The translations under genes and the position numbers were made by a program. Below are positions 18,664 through 28,276 of a stretch of 64,000 bases of DNA, one piece after another. The DNA is from JAWKXU01 sp020446465 (lineage in GTDB: Bacteria; Pseudomonadota; Alphaproteobacteria; Sphingomonadales; Sphingomonadaceae): positions 124,001 through 188,000 of the forward strand of contig JAWKXU010000004.1 in assembly GCA_041396845.1 (NCBI GenBank), written 5' to 3'. The notes below the pieces were generated by a model, which was not told where the DNA came from, did not search any database, and saw nothing but the letters and a program-made list of their open reading frames with translations. Within the stretch, counting starts at the first letter, position 1. Every line of letters starts with the position of its first letter.

Positions 18664-20006
18664 TTCAGCAGCACCAGTTCTTCCGCCATGGATGGATGGA
18701 GCGCCACCGTTGCATCGAAATCCGCCTTTGTCAGCCCGGCCTTCACGGCAATGGCAGCGGCCTGCAACACTTCGGGGGCTTCCGGGCCGATCAGGTGCAG
18801 TCCCAGAACCTTGTCCGTCGCGTCATCCACCACCATCTTGTAAAGTCCACGCTCGGCGCGTTCTGCAAAGGTGTTCTTCATCGGCCTGAAGTCGGATGAA
18901 TAGACCCGCACCTTGCCATAGAGGTTTCGTGCCTCGCCTTCGGACAGGCCGACACTGGCAAGCGGCGGGTGGGAAAACACGGCGCTGGGGATCGCATCGT
19001 AATCGACAATGGTGGGCTTGTTGCCAAATACGGTATCGGCAAAGGCCTGGCCTTCACGGATAGCCACCGGAGTCAGTTGCACGCGGTCTGTCACGTCGCC
19101 CACTGCATAGATGCTTTCGCAACTGGTCTGCCCGTGTGCGTCAACCGGAACCGCCCCACCCTTGCCAGGCACGATCCCTGCATTTTCAAGCCCCAACCCG
19201 GCTGTCTTGGGTGCGCGCCCGGTGGCGACCAGCACAACGTCGGCTGCAACAGGCGCCCCTTTACCGCAATGGACCAGAAAGGAGCCATCTTCGGCTTTTT
19301 CGACCTTTGTAAACGGCGCATTGAGCTTGATATTCAATCCGCGCGCCATGCTGATCTGGGTAAGCCGATCGACAATCGAACGGTCATAACCGCGCAGCAG
19401 CGTCTCGCTGCGGTTAAGCAGGGTCACGTCGCTGCCCAGCGCATTGAAAATCCCGGCAAACTCCATCGCGATGTAGCCGCCACCGATAACCGCCAGCCGC
19501 TGCGGAACGGCATCAAGATGGAACATCTCGTTCGAGGTGACGCAGTGTTCAATCCCCGGCACAACCGGCATGGCGGGCCATGAACCCACCGCAATCAGGA
19601 TATAGCGGGCAGTCACTTCCCGCCCGGATGCAAGTCTGACGCCGTGCGGTCCGGTAATGGTCGCACGCTCCAGTATGCGTTCAACGCCGTGGTTTTCCAG
19701 CGTCTTGGTATAAAGGCCATTCAACCGGTCAACATCGGCCAGAACGTGATCACGCAGCTTGACCCAATCGAAACTGCGGCCTTCGATCGTCCAGCCATAG
19801 TTGGCTGCATCTTCGAGATCTTCAGCAAAGTGGGAGCCGTAATAGAGCATCTTCTTGGGCACGCAGCCGCGAATGACGCAGGTGCCGCCAACGCGATGTT
19901 CTTCGGCCACTGCCACTTTCGCGCCGTGCGCTGCAGCAACACGGCTCGCCCGCACCCCACCGGAACCTGCGCCAATAACAAACAGGTCGTAATCGTAATC
20001 GCTCAT
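18660..20006 (-). CDS. gor: Glutathione-disulfide reductase
   Basis: 448 residues. FAD motif GAGSGGVRA at the N-terminus, redox pair in GGTCVIRGCVPKK, NADPH domain with GGGYIAMEFAG, and the C-terminal interface His-Pro (ALHPSMAEE) with the catalytic His. The C-terminal sequence and the CVIRGC spacing favour glutathione reductase over dihydrolipoamide dehydrogenase. It keeps glutathione reduced using NADPH. The ATG overlaps the pgi stop by four bases; pgi, gor and the Cdd1-like gene form one transcription unit, linking NADPH use with glucose-6-phosphate metabolism. Confidence 0.94.
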   Translation of the reverse strand: MSDYDYDLFVIGAGSGGVRASRVAAAHGAKVAVAEEHRVGGTCVIRGCVPKKMLYYGSHFAEDLEDAANYGWTIEGRSFDWVKLRDHVLADVDRLNGLYTKTLENHGVERILERATITGPHGVRLASGREVTARYILIAVGSWPAMPVVPGIEHCVTSNEMFHLDAVPQRLAVIGGGYIAMEFAGIFNALGSDVTLLNRSETLLRGYDRSIVDRLTQISMARGLNIKLNAPFTKVEKAEDGSFLVHCGKGAPVAADVVLVATGRAPKTAGLGLENAGIVPGKGGAVPVDAHGQTSCESIYAVGDVTDRVQLTPVAIREGQAFADTVFGNKPTIVDYDAIPSAVFSHPPLASVGLSEGEARNLYGKVRVYSSDFRPMKNTFAERAERGLYKMVVDDATDKVLGLHLIGPEAPEVLQAAAIAVKAGLTKADFDATVALHPSMAEELVLLK

Positions 20007-21529
20007 GCGTTCCCCATTCCTGCTGCATCCAGCAGCGAAGTTGTGCTGGGATCAAAAGTCTCCTGGCCCATTTCGATCTTCCTCGCGATTTCCTTGCCCA
20101 GTTCCACGCCGAATTGATCGAACGGATTGATCCCCATCAAGACCGCATTGGCAAAGGTGCGGTGTTCGTGAAAGGCTATGAGCGCGCCAATGCTGCTCGC
20201 ATCCAGATCGTCGCACAGGATTGTGGCCGATGGCCTGTCACCGGGGTAGCTGCGCGCCGGGTCATCGCTCTTGCGCCCGGCCATCAGTGCCGCGCCTTGC
20301 GCAAAGCAGTTCATCAGCAAAATCCGATGGTGCGCGGGGTCCAGATCATCACCCGGCGCAATCGAGCCGATGAAATCCACCGGGACAAGGTTCGTCCCCT
20401 GATGAAGCAACTGGAACACCGCATGTTGCGCGTCCGTACCCACCCCGCCCCAGGTAATGGGTGCAGTCGGCCCGCTGACAGGCTCCCCATCAGCGGTCAC
20501 GCGCTTGCCGTTCGATTCCATTTCCAGCTGTTGCAGGTAATCGGGCAACAATCGCAGCCGTTCGTCATAGGCGAAGACGGCGCGTGTCTGGCACCCGCGC
20601 AGCCGGGAATAATACTGGTCTGCAAAAGCAGCGCGCAGGCAAAGGTTGGCGGCCCCATCGGTATCAAGGAAATGGCGGTCCATCGCGGCTGCCCCTTCCA
20701 GCATTTGCGCGAAATCGTCCCACCCGGTCGCAAGCGCCAGCGGAAAGCCGATAGAGGACCACAGCGAATAGCGCCCGCCAACCGTTTCGGGAAACGGCAG
20801 GACGCGGGTTTCATCAACGCCCCACTCCACAGCCTTTTCCGGCGATGCCGTCAGCGCAATCACCCGCCCGCCGGGGTCTGAGATGCCATTCTCGCCCAAC
20901 CATTTGAGGACGGATTCGGCGTTCGTCATCGTTTCAATGGTCGTGAAGGTCTTGGATGCGACAGCCAGCAATGTTGTCTGCGGATCGCAAGCCTTGAATG
21001 CTTCTTCCAGCGCGCAGCCGTCAATGTTGGACACAACATGGACATCTACCAGCGCCAGATCCCGCGCCAGTGCATCAACTGCCATCGCAGGCCCTAACGC
21101 AGAGCCACCAATGCCGACATGGATAAGGTGTCTGACTTCACCCAGCGCGCCTTCGTGGATAGCTTCCACCAGCAGCTTCATGCGCTGATGCAGGGCCTGG
21201 GCTTCCTCCACGCTTGCTTCGCTACCCACCCCACGCTGGGCAGTATGTTCAGCGGCGCGATGTTCCGTCGGGTTCACGACTTCCCCCGCAAACAGGGCAT
21301 TGCGTGCATCTGCAAAACCCATCGCACCGGCCAGCGTTTCGAAGTCCTTGATCAGATCGCGGGTAAGGTGCGTTTTCGACCAGTCGAACTGGATTCCCCC
21401 GCCCTGTGGCAAGTTGAACCGGGTGGAGAGCAGTGCAAGCCTTTGCGGATCGTCGGCAAACAGGGAGACCAAGTCAGGCTCGGGATGCAGTCCCAGGTGG
21501 CTCCATGCTTCCTTGGCCGCGTCGTTCAT
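20003..21529 (-). CDS. pgi: Glucose-6-phosphate isomerase
   Basis: 508 residues from ATG 21529, which has AAGGAAC upstream; an earlier in-frame start lacks support. Family motifs are present: the VGIGGSALGP phosphate-binding segment, the SKTFTTIET loop, and the catalytic Glu in the GGRYSLWSSIG region and Lys near the C-terminus. It interconverts glucose-6-phosphate and fructose-6-phosphate. First gene of the pgi-gor-Cdd1 unit, divergent from lepB. Confidence 0.95.
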   Translation of the reverse strand: MNDAAKEAWSHLGLHPEPDLVSLFADDPQRLALLSTRFNLPQGGGIQFDWSKTHLTRDLIKDFETLAGAMGFADARNALFAGEVVNPTEHRAAEHTAQRGVGSEASVEEAQALHQRMKLLVEAIHEGALGEVRHLIHVGIGGSALGPAMAVDALARDLALVDVHVVSNIDGCALEEAFKACDPQTTLLAVASKTFTTIETMTNAESVLKWLGENGISDPGGRVIALTASPEKAVEWGVDETRVLPFPETVGGRYSLWSSIGFPLALATGWDDFAQMLEGAAAMDRHFLDTDGAANLCLRAAFADQYYSRLRGCQTRAVFAYDERLRLLPDYLQQLEMESNGKRVTADGEPVSGPTAPITWGGVGTDAQHAVFQLLHQGTNLVPVDFIGSIAPGDDLDPAHHRILLMNCFAQGAALMAGRKSDDPARSYPGDRPSATILCDDLDASSIGALIAFHEHRTFANAVLMGINPFDQFGVELGKEIARKIEMGQETFDPSTTSLLDAAGMGNA

Positions 21530-21611
21530 GCCTGTTCCTTTCACGGGTGGGAAATCTGCCCGAAGGAAATCAGGCAATCTGGTCTTTCACGTTGGATAGC
21601 GCCGTCCCCAT

Positions 21612-21640
21612 GTCAAGAACACATGCAATGTTCACTTGAC
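21612..21640. promoter_or_regulatory. 29-bp interrupted palindrome between pgi and lepB
   Basis: GTCAAG-N3-ACAT-N3-ATGT-N3-CTTGAC is a perfect dyad apart from its three 3-base spacers. It is centred in the divergent gap, 20 bases before the lepB start, and each arm carries a TTGAC on one strand that could serve as a -35 box. It has the geometry of a dimeric repressor site; the regulator is unknown. Confidence 0.5.
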
Positions 21641-21659
21641 GTGACAGGCCCCTGCCAAC

Positions 21660-22520
21660 ATGGACATGGCCATGACTGATGAGATGACATCTTCTGCCAG
21701 CAATGCGGCGGACTCCCGCGAATCCGCGCCGAAAACAACCGAAAAGGAAGAGGAAAGCTTTTGGGTTTTCCTCATCAAACTGGTTGTGATCGTTGCGATT
21801 TTTCGCAGCTTCATTTTCTCGCCATTCAATATCCCCAGCGAATCCATGCTGCCGCGCCTGATGGACGGGGATTACCTGCTCGCCTCGAAATGGTCCTATG
21901 GCTATTCGAAATACTCGATGCCGTTCAGCGCGCCGCTGATTCCGGGACGTATCTTCGCCAGCCAGCCCGAACGGGGCGATGTGGTGATCTTCAAGGCCCC
22001 GCCCGGCAATGACATCGACTATATTAAACGGGTTATCGGCCTGCCGGGCGACACTGTGCAAGTGATTGATGGCGTGGTGCACCTCAATGGCAAGGCTATC
22101 CCCAAAGAGCGCATTGCCGATGCGGTCATCCCGGTTTCGCCCAACACCGAATGTGCCGATGCGGTATTTGCCGTGCGTGACGAGGACGGCACCGAAAGCT
22201 GCCACTATCCGCGTTTCCGTGAAACGCTGCCCGGCGGCAGAAAATACGAAGTGCTGGATTTTGGCCTTACTCCGCAAGACAATACCCAGCCGGTGATCGT
22301 GCCCGAAGGTCGCCTTTTCCTGATGGGCGACAACCGCGACAATTCCGAAGACAGCCGCTTTCCGGCCCGCGAAGGGCGCGGTGTGGGCCTTGTCCCGCAG
22401 GATAACCTTGTCGGCAAGGCCTCCATAGTCATGTGGTCAACCGATGGTTCAGCGAATTATTTCCTGCCATGGACATGGTTCACTGCCGCACGATTTGACC
22501 GGATCGGGGGCACTTTTTGA
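21660..22520 (+). CDS. lepB: Signal peptidase I
   Basis: 286 residues. A polar, acidic N-terminal tail (about 1-33) is followed by one membrane segment (about 34-54) and the periplasmic catalytic domain with nucleophile Ser62 (PSESMLP) and general base Lys123 (YIKRVIGLPGD); the GDNRDNSEDSR box follows. It removes signal peptides from exported proteins. The N-terminus is uncertain: ATG 21660 and ATG 21672 both lack a clear ribosome site. It leads the lepB-rnc-era unit, a common alphaproteobacterial order. Confidence 0.94.
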   Translation: MDMAMTDEMTSSASNAADSRESAPKTTEKEEESFWVFLIKLVVIVAIFRSFIFSPFNIPSESMLPRLMDGDYLLASKWSYGYSKYSMPFSAPLIPGRIFASQPERGDVVIFKAPPGNDIDYIKRVIGLPGDTVQVIDGVVHLNGKAIPKERIADAVIPVSPNTECADAVFAVRDEDGTESCHYPRFRETLPGGRKYEVLDFGLTPQDNTQPVIVPEGRLFLMGDNRDNSEDSRFPAREGRGVGLVPQDNLVGKASIVMWSTDGSANYFLPWTWFTAARFDRIGGTF

Positions 22521-23215
22521 CAAGCGGGGCAGATAAAAGGCTACAGATCAATGACGATGCCCGCGCCTTTCTGGGTAAACTGGGGATTGCGCCTGCGGAT
22601 AACGACACTGCGCTCTGGCTGGAGGCATTGACGCACGGCAGCTTTGGCAATGCTCGCGATTATGAAAGGCTGGAGTTTCTGGGGGATCGCGTCCTTGGCC
22701 TCATCGTCGCGGAATGGCTTTACGAACTGACTCAAAGCGACGAGGGGGCGCTCGCCCAGCGGCTGAACGCGCTCGTCAGCCGGGAAACCTGCGCGAAGGT
22801 GGCGCGCGCCATCGACCTTGGTCCGCATATCCGGCTGGGCAAGCAGGCCCGCGACGATGGCGGAGCGGACAGCGACAATATCCTTGGCGATGTGATGGAA
22901 GCCTTGCTGGGGGCAAGTTTCCTGACTCGCGGGCTTGAACCCACGCGCGCCCTTGTCCGCGAAATCTGGGCCGATGCCGTTTCTGGCCGCGCCGGTCGCC
23001 GCAAACATCCCAAAAGCGCATTGCAGGAATGGGCTGCTGGCAATCGACGCAAGATGCCCGAATACACGCTGATTGACCGCAGCGGGCCGGATCATGCCGC
23101 ACGTTTTACGGTTCGCGTTTCGATAAAGGGCGTTGGCGAAGCACAGGCCATTGCCAGCAGTAAACAGGAAGCCGAAAAGCTGGCTGCCGAAAAGTTCATG
23201 GAGACATACGGGTGA
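22517..23215 (+). CDS. rnc: Ribonuclease III
   Basis: 232 residues. The catalytic signature ERLEFLGDRVLGL is near residue 47, the second acidic site is in DNILGDVMEALLGA, and a double-stranded RNA-binding domain occupies the C-terminal third (SALQEWAAGN onward). It processes rRNA precursors and structured RNAs. The start is a TTG whose last two bases begin the lepB stop (TTGA overlap), with a GGGGG run upstream; no in-frame ATG exists before the conserved region. Confidence 0.94.
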   Translation: MTSGADKRLQINDDARAFLGKLGIAPADNDTALWLEALTHGSFGNARDYERLEFLGDRVLGLIVAEWLYELTQSDEGALAQRLNALVSRETCAKVARAIDLGPHIRLGKQARDDGGADSDNILGDVMEALLGASFLTRGLEPTRALVREIWADAVSGRAGRRKHPKSALQEWAAGNRRKMPEYTLIDRSGPDHAARFTVRVSIKGVGEAQAIASSKQEAEKLAAEKFMETYG

Positions 23216-24132
23216 ACAAAACGCCTGATACCCCAAATATATCATCGCGTTGCGGCGTCGTTGCCATTATCGGCGCGCCCAACGCTGGCAAATCAACGCT
23301 GGTGAACCAGCTTGTCGGGCAGAAAGTGGCCATTACCAGCGCCAAGGCCCAGACCACGCGGGCACGCCTGTTGGGCATTGCACTGGCCGACGAAACGCAG
23401 ATGATCCTGGTCGATACGCCCGGCATTTTTGCGCCAAAGCGGCGGTTGGACCGGGCTATGGTCAACGCGGCATGGGAAGGTGCGCAGGAGGCCGACGCCG
23501 TGCTTCTGGTGGTCGACCCCGTCAAACAGCGGCGTCATGAACTGATGCCCTTGCTCGAAGTGCTCGCGCAACGGCCAGAGCGCAAACTGCTGGTGCTCAA
23601 TAAGGTCGACATCAGCAAGAAAGAGCCGCTGCTGGCGCTCGCCCAGGAATTGAGCGCAATTGCCTCTTTCAGTGAAGTGTTCTTTATCTCTGCGCTCACC
23701 GGGGATGGCGTGCCGGAACTGAAAGCCCATCTTGCCAGCCTCATGCCCGCCGGGCCGTGGCATTACCCCGAAGATCAGGTTTCCGATGCCAGCGAACGCC
23801 TGCTGGCCGCCGAAATCACGCGCGAACAGCTCTATCGGCAACTGCGCGACGAATTACCCTATGACAGCGCTGTGCGGCCCGAAAAATACGTTCAGCGCCC
23901 CGATGGCTCGGTTGAAATCCACCAGCAGATCGTTGTCGGACGCGAAAGCCAGCGGCCTATCGTGCTGGGAAAGGGCGGAAGCCGGATCAAGGCGATTGGC
24001 GAAGCCGCACGCCTGGAACTGGCCGAACTGCTAGGCCAGAAAATCCACCTTTTCCTACATGTCAAAGTGGATGAAAACTGGGCCGATAGCCGCGAAATCT
24101 TTGAAGAAATAGGGCTGGACTGGACAAAGTAG
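23212..24132 (+). CDS. era: GTPase Era
   Basis: 306 residues. GTPase motifs G1 GAPNAGKS, G3 DTPGIF and G4 NKVD lie in the N-terminal half, followed by the KH domain with the VLGKGGSRIKAIG loop that binds the 3' end of 16S rRNA. It acts in 30S subunit maturation and couples growth to the cell cycle. The start is a GTG overlapping the rnc stop (GTGA), so lepB, rnc and era are all translationally coupled. Confidence 0.96.
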   Translation: MNKTPDTPNISSRCGVVAIIGAPNAGKSTLVNQLVGQKVAITSAKAQTTRARLLGIALADETQMILVDTPGIFAPKRRLDRAMVNAAWEGAQEADAVLLVVDPVKQRRHELMPLLEVLAQRPERKLLVLNKVDISKKEPLLALAQELSAIASFSEVFFISALTGDGVPELKAHLASLMPAGPWHYPEDQVSDASERLLAAEITREQLYRQLRDELPYDSAVRPEKYVQRPDGSVEIHQQIVVGRESQRPIVLGKGGSRIKAIGEAARLELAELLGQKIHLFLHVKVDENWADSREIFEEIGLDWTK

Positions 24133-24149
24133 CCAGCCCCCCGTTGCCA

Positions 24150-25562
24150 TCAAAGTCCTGAATCAGCCGCGTCCTTCGCAACGTGCTGGGCATGATACGT
24201 GCCATAACGCACAAGGCTGCAAACCACTGCCAGAACCGCCAGCCCTATCGCGAAGATAATTGGTGCGGGGCCAAGCCCCATGCCAAACGACAACAACACA
24301 CCAACCGCCGCAGCAGCCATGGTTTGCCCCAGAACGCGGGATGTGGACAAGGCGCTGCCTGCTGCGGCCGCCCGGTCCTTTGGTGCGATGCCGATCAGCA
24401 ATCGCGAATTGGGAGCGAGGAAAAAACCCAGCCCGGCAGCGGTCAATGACAGTCGCCAGGCAATGCCCACAGGCCCTGCATCCTGTGGCATAAAGGCGAG
24501 CAAAATCATGCCAGAAATCGCCACGAATAACCCCGGAACACCAAGCTTCGTCGGCGCGATCCGATCCGACAACCCGCCGGCGAGCGGCGACACAACAAGA
24601 AACGTCAGTGGAAACGGCAGCAGCAGCAACCCGACTTCATCGGGGGCGTAACCCAAGGTCTGTTCAAACCTGAACGGGAGCGCAATCATCACTGCGCCGA
24701 TTGCACAAAATACCGCGATTGCCGCCAGCAAAGACAGACCAAATACAGGCTTTGCCAGCAAATCGACCGGCAAAATGGGTCGCTCGCGCCGCCGTTCCCG
24801 GCGGACCAGAAGAACAGCGGAAATCACACCTGCCAATGCCATAGCGATGCCTGCGGCAATACTGCTGGAATGGGTCGAAAGCTGAAGCCCTATGATCAAA
24901 AGCGCTACCGTCAGCGCACTCCATACCCCGCCCGCGTAGTCGTTAGCGACTGATCGGACGTGGGGTTCGGGCAATACCCGCCCCAGCAATAGCGAAAGCA
25001 GTGCAAGCGGGGCTGCCAGCACAAATACATATTGCCAGGCAAGATGGGCGACCACGAACCCGCCCAGGGTCGGGGACACAGCAGCAGCGGAGGCTACAAT
25101 CACGCTGTTGAAACCCAGGCCACTGCCTAACCGGTGGGCCGGATATATCTCCCGCAACATGGCCGCCGTCACAGACAACGCCATTCCTGCCCCCAGCGCC
25201 TGCCCGGCCCGCAACACCAGCAATTCAACAAAATTATCGACAAAAAGGCAGAATGCGGATGTAGCGAAGAACAGTACGAGACCAGACTGGTATAGACGCC
25301 GGTGCCCCAGACGATCCCCCAATGCGGCAAAGGGCAGCAGCACCATCACCATCACCAGTTGGTAGATCGTTACAACATTGGTCACCGCCCCTTCGCTGAC
25401 CTTCAGTTCCCGCGCGATCGTTGGCAACGCAACATTGGCAATGTTGCCGTCCATCACGAACAGCGCCATACCAAACGAAATTGCTGCGACAGCCCATGCG
25501 CGACGCGGCATTGGCAAACCATCTTGCACAGATGGCTGGTCAGGCGCACTTGCCTTGCTCAT
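24150..25562 (-). CDS. MFS drug exporter, DHA2 (14-helix) type
   Basis: 470 residues, very hydrophobic, with about 14 predicted membrane segments. Motif A lies in the first cytoplasmic loop (GDRLGHRRLYQSG) and the first helix carries MDGNIANVALPTIARE, the pattern of EmrB/QacA/SmvA-type proton-driven exporters. Substrates cannot be read from sequence; cationic or lipophilic drugs are usual. It is a single gene, convergent with era and read in the same direction as topA, with an inverted repeat in its upstream region but no adjacent regulator. Confidence 0.85.
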   Translation of the reverse strand: MSKASAPDQPSVQDGLPMPRRAWAVAAISFGMALFVMDGNIANVALPTIARELKVSEGAVTNVVTIYQLVMVMVLLPFAALGDRLGHRRLYQSGLVLFFATSAFCLFVDNFVELLVLRAGQALGAGMALSVTAAMLREIYPAHRLGSGLGFNSVIVASAAAVSPTLGGFVVAHLAWQYVFVLAAPLALLSLLLGRVLPEPHVRSVANDYAGGVWSALTVALLIIGLQLSTHSSSIAAGIAMALAGVISAVLLVRRERRRERPILPVDLLAKPVFGLSLLAAIAVFCAIGAVMIALPFRFEQTLGYAPDEVGLLLLPFPLTFLVVSPLAGGLSDRIAPTKLGVPGLFVAISGMILLAFMPQDAGPVGIAWRLSLTAAGLGFFLAPNSRLLIGIAPKDRAAAAGSALSTSRVLGQTMAAAAVGVLLSFGMGLGPAPIIFAIGLAVLAVVCSLVRYGTYHAQHVAKDAADSGL

Positions 25563-25588
25563 GGCACGGCCTGCACGGCCTCCACCCT

Positions 25589-25653
25589 ATGATGACAATC
25601 CATCAGCCGTTGCTGCATGGCTAGCACAGGAAGTGCGTCAACCCTGTCATCAT
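25589..25653 (-). promoter_or_regulatory. Inverted repeat upstream of the MFS exporter
   Basis: ATGATGACA (25589-25597) and TGTCATCAT (25645-25653) are perfect 9-bp inverted copies 47 bases apart, upstream of the exporter start. The distal copy is also part of the small dyad GTCAT-C-ATGAC. This suggests a repressor site pair; no regulator gene is adjacent. Confidence 0.35.
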
Positions 25654-25665
25654 GACCAAAAGGCT

Positions 25666-28212
25666 TCACTTCTCCGCCTTGGCAGGTGATGCCTTTTTCT
25701 TTGCTGCGGTTTTCTTCTTTGCAGGCGCCTTCTTTTTGGCGGGTGCCTTCTTCTTTTTCGCTGGCCCCTTGGCTGCACGGGCGTCGATCAGTTCAATCGC
25801 CTGCTGTTCTGTCACATCTTCAGGCTTCATGTCGCGTGGGAGCGTCGCGTTCGTGGTGCCATCCGTGACATAGGGACCATAACGTCCCGGCAAGACCTTG
25901 ATCTCGCCGCCGCTGGTGGGATGCGCCCCAAATGTCTTGATCGGCTCGGCCTTGGCCCTGCCGCCGCCCTTGCGATTGGCGGCTTCGGCCAGCAGCGTGA
26001 CAGCGGCATTCATCCCGGTTTCAAATACGTCGCGGGTCGATTGCAGCTTTGCATATTTGCCATCGTGGACGAGATAGGGACCATAACGGCCGATGTTTGC
26101 CGTAATCTCGTTTCCGGTTTCAGGGTGTGCGCCAACGGCGCGCGGCAAGGACAGTAGCTTGACCGCCCAATCGAGATCGAACTCCGGCAAATCCTTGGGG
26201 ATGGAGGCGCGCTTGGCCTCCTTGCCGGCCCCCATCTGGATATAGGGGCCAAACCGCCCCGTTTTGCGTTCGATTTCCTCACCCGTTTCAGGGTGCGTGC
26301 CGAGCACCGAATCTTCAGCCCCGTCCTCACCCTCGCCGCCTGGCTGCGCGAAACGCCGCGTAAACTTGCACTCAGGATAGTTGGAACAGGCGACAAACGC
26401 GCCGTAGCGCCCGCCACGCAAGGCAAGACGTCCCTCACCGCACTTGGGGCATAGGCGCGGATCGCTGCCGTCTTCCTTCGGCGGAAAGAGATAGTCTTCC
26501 AGAAAGCCGTCCAGCACTTCGGTTACTTCCGAAGGCTTGCGCTCCATCACTTCGTCAGACTTCGGCTTGAAGTCGCGCCAGAATGCTTCCAGCACCTGTT
26601 TCCATTCCGCCCGGCCGCCGGAAACGTCATCCAGTTCGTCTTCCATTCCGGCCGTAAAGTCATAGGCGACGTAGCGTTCAAAAAACCGTTCCAGAAACGC
26701 TGTTAGCAATCGACCCGATTCTTCTGCAAAGAAACGGTTTTTCTCGGTCCGAACGTAATTACGATCTTTCAGAACCTGAATGATCGAGGCATAAGTCGAT
26801 GGCCGTCCGATGCCCAGTTCCTCCAACCGTTTGACAAGGCTGGCTTCGGAAAATCGCGCGGGTGGCTGGGTGAAATGCTGGCTGGCCTCGACACCTTTCT
26901 TCGCCGGGCAATCGCCTTTTGAAATAGTGGGCAACAGCCCTTCTTCATCGTCGTCGGACTTGTTATCGAGGCCTTCTTCATAGACTGCGAGAAAGCCTGG
27001 AAACTTCACCACTTGCCCTGTTGCGCGCAGTTCGTTCCGGCCCGTCGCATCGCGCAAGGTAACCGTCGTGCGTTCAAGGCTGGCGGCGGCCATCTGGCTT
27101 GCCATCGCGCGCTTGAAGATGAGGTCGTACAGCTTTGCTTCATCGCCGGAACTGGCGTGATCGCGGGTAAAATCCGTGGGGCGAATGGCCTCGTGCGCTT
27201 CCTGTGCGTTCTTGGCCTTCGTTTGATACATACGCGGCTTTTCGGGCAGATAATGCCCATCGTAACGGTCCGCCACGGCCTTGCGACAGGCAGATATGGC
27301 GCTGCCATCCATCTGAACGCCATCGGTCCGCATGTAAGTTATTGCGCCAGCTTCATAGAGTTTCTGCGCCAGACGCATGGTGTGGCTGGCCGAATAACCC
27401 AGTTTGCGCGCCGCTTCCTGCTGCAAGGTGGAGGTCGTGAACGGCGGCGCCGGGTTGCGCTTCAACGGTTTGACTTCGACGTCTTCTACCGTGAAGCGCC
27501 CTGCTTCCACAGCAGCCTTTGCCCGCATTGCCATGCCCTCATCGCCGAGCGAGAGCTTGTCCAGCTTCTCCCCGTCGAAACGCACCAGCCGCGCTTCGAA
27601 ATCGGTGCCGTCCTGCGCCAGCGTGGCAACGACAGACCAGTATTCCTGCGGCTTGAACAGTTCTATTTCGCGCTCACGCTCGACAATCAGGCGAAGCGCA
27701 ACGGACTGGACGCGCCCTGCACTTTTGGCGCCGGGCAGCTTGCGCCACAATACGGGGGATAGCGTGAAACCGAACAGATAATCGAGCGAGCGGCGCGCCA
27801 GATAGGCATCGATCAGATCCTGATCGAGCGCCCGCGGCGCCTGCATGGCATCCGTCACTGCTTTCTTGGTAATGGCGTTGAACGTAACCCGTTCCACCTC
27901 TTTGGGCAGGGCCTTGCGCTTTTGCAGCAGTTCCCGGACGTGCCAGGAGATTGCCTCACCTTCGCGGTCAGGGTCAGTCGCCAGAATCAGGCGATCCGCC
28001 TTTTTCGCGGCATCTGCTATTTCCTTCACGCGTGATGTCTTGTCGCGATAGGTTTCCCAATCCATCGCAAAATCTTCATCCGGACGGACAGAGCCATCCT
28101 TGGGCGGCAGATCGCGGACATGGCCATAGGAGGCGAGAACCTTGAAGTCCTTGCCGAGATATTTCTCGATGGTCTTGGCCTTGGCGGGAGATTCGACGAT
28201 GACGAGTTGCAT
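25666..28212 (-). CDS. topA: DNA topoisomerase I
   Basis: 848 residues from ATG 28212 (QLVIVESPAKAKTIEKYLG). The TOPRIM acidic cluster is in ATDPDREGEA near residue 80 and the DNA-linking Tyr293 is in ITYMRTDG. A four-Cys zinc finger (CPKCGEG through CSNYPEC) and several TopA_C repeats with GRYGPY follow, and the protein ends in a lysine-alanine-proline tail with repeated AKKK units. It relaxes negative supercoils. The tail adds non-specific DNA affinity, as seen in several alphaproteobacteria and actinobacteria. It lies 64 bases downstream of dprA. Confidence 0.96.
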   Translation of the reverse strand: MQLVIVESPAKAKTIEKYLGKDFKVLASYGHVRDLPPKDGSVRPDEDFAMDWETYRDKTSRVKEIADAAKKADRLILATDPDREGEAISWHVRELLQKRKALPKEVERVTFNAITKKAVTDAMQAPRALDQDLIDAYLARRSLDYLFGFTLSPVLWRKLPGAKSAGRVQSVALRLIVEREREIELFKPQEYWSVVATLAQDGTDFEARLVRFDGEKLDKLSLGDEGMAMRAKAAVEAGRFTVEDVEVKPLKRNPAPPFTTSTLQQEAARKLGYSASHTMRLAQKLYEAGAITYMRTDGVQMDGSAISACRKAVADRYDGHYLPEKPRMYQTKAKNAQEAHEAIRPTDFTRDHASSGDEAKLYDLIFKRAMASQMAAASLERTTVTLRDATGRNELRATGQVVKFPGFLAVYEEGLDNKSDDDEEGLLPTISKGDCPAKKGVEASQHFTQPPARFSEASLVKRLEELGIGRPSTYASIIQVLKDRNYVRTEKNRFFAEESGRLLTAFLERFFERYVAYDFTAGMEDELDDVSGGRAEWKQVLEAFWRDFKPKSDEVMERKPSEVTEVLDGFLEDYLFPPKEDGSDPRLCPKCGEGRLALRGGRYGAFVACSNYPECKFTRRFAQPGGEGEDGAEDSVLGTHPETGEEIERKTGRFGPYIQMGAGKEAKRASIPKDLPEFDLDWAVKLLSLPRAVGAHPETGNEITANIGRYGPYLVHDGKYAKLQSTRDVFETGMNAAVTLLAEAANRKGGGRAKAEPIKTFGAHPTSGGEIKVLPGRYGPYVTDGTTNATLPRDMKPEDVTEQQAIELIDARAAKGPAKKKKAPAKKKAPAKKKTAAKKKASPAKAEK

Positions 28213-28231
28213 GAAAGTGGATCGTTTCCTT

Positions 28232-28245
28232 ACGCGTATACGTGT
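28232..28245. promoter_or_regulatory. Palindrome in the topA leader
   Basis: ACGCGTATACGTGT is a 14-bp palindrome with one mismatched pair, 20 bases before the topA start in the dprA-topA spacer. It could be a regulator site or a local structure; low confidence. Confidence 0.25.
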
Positions 28246-28276
28246 GCGTGAGAGTGGGGATGGATATTGCCGTTCG

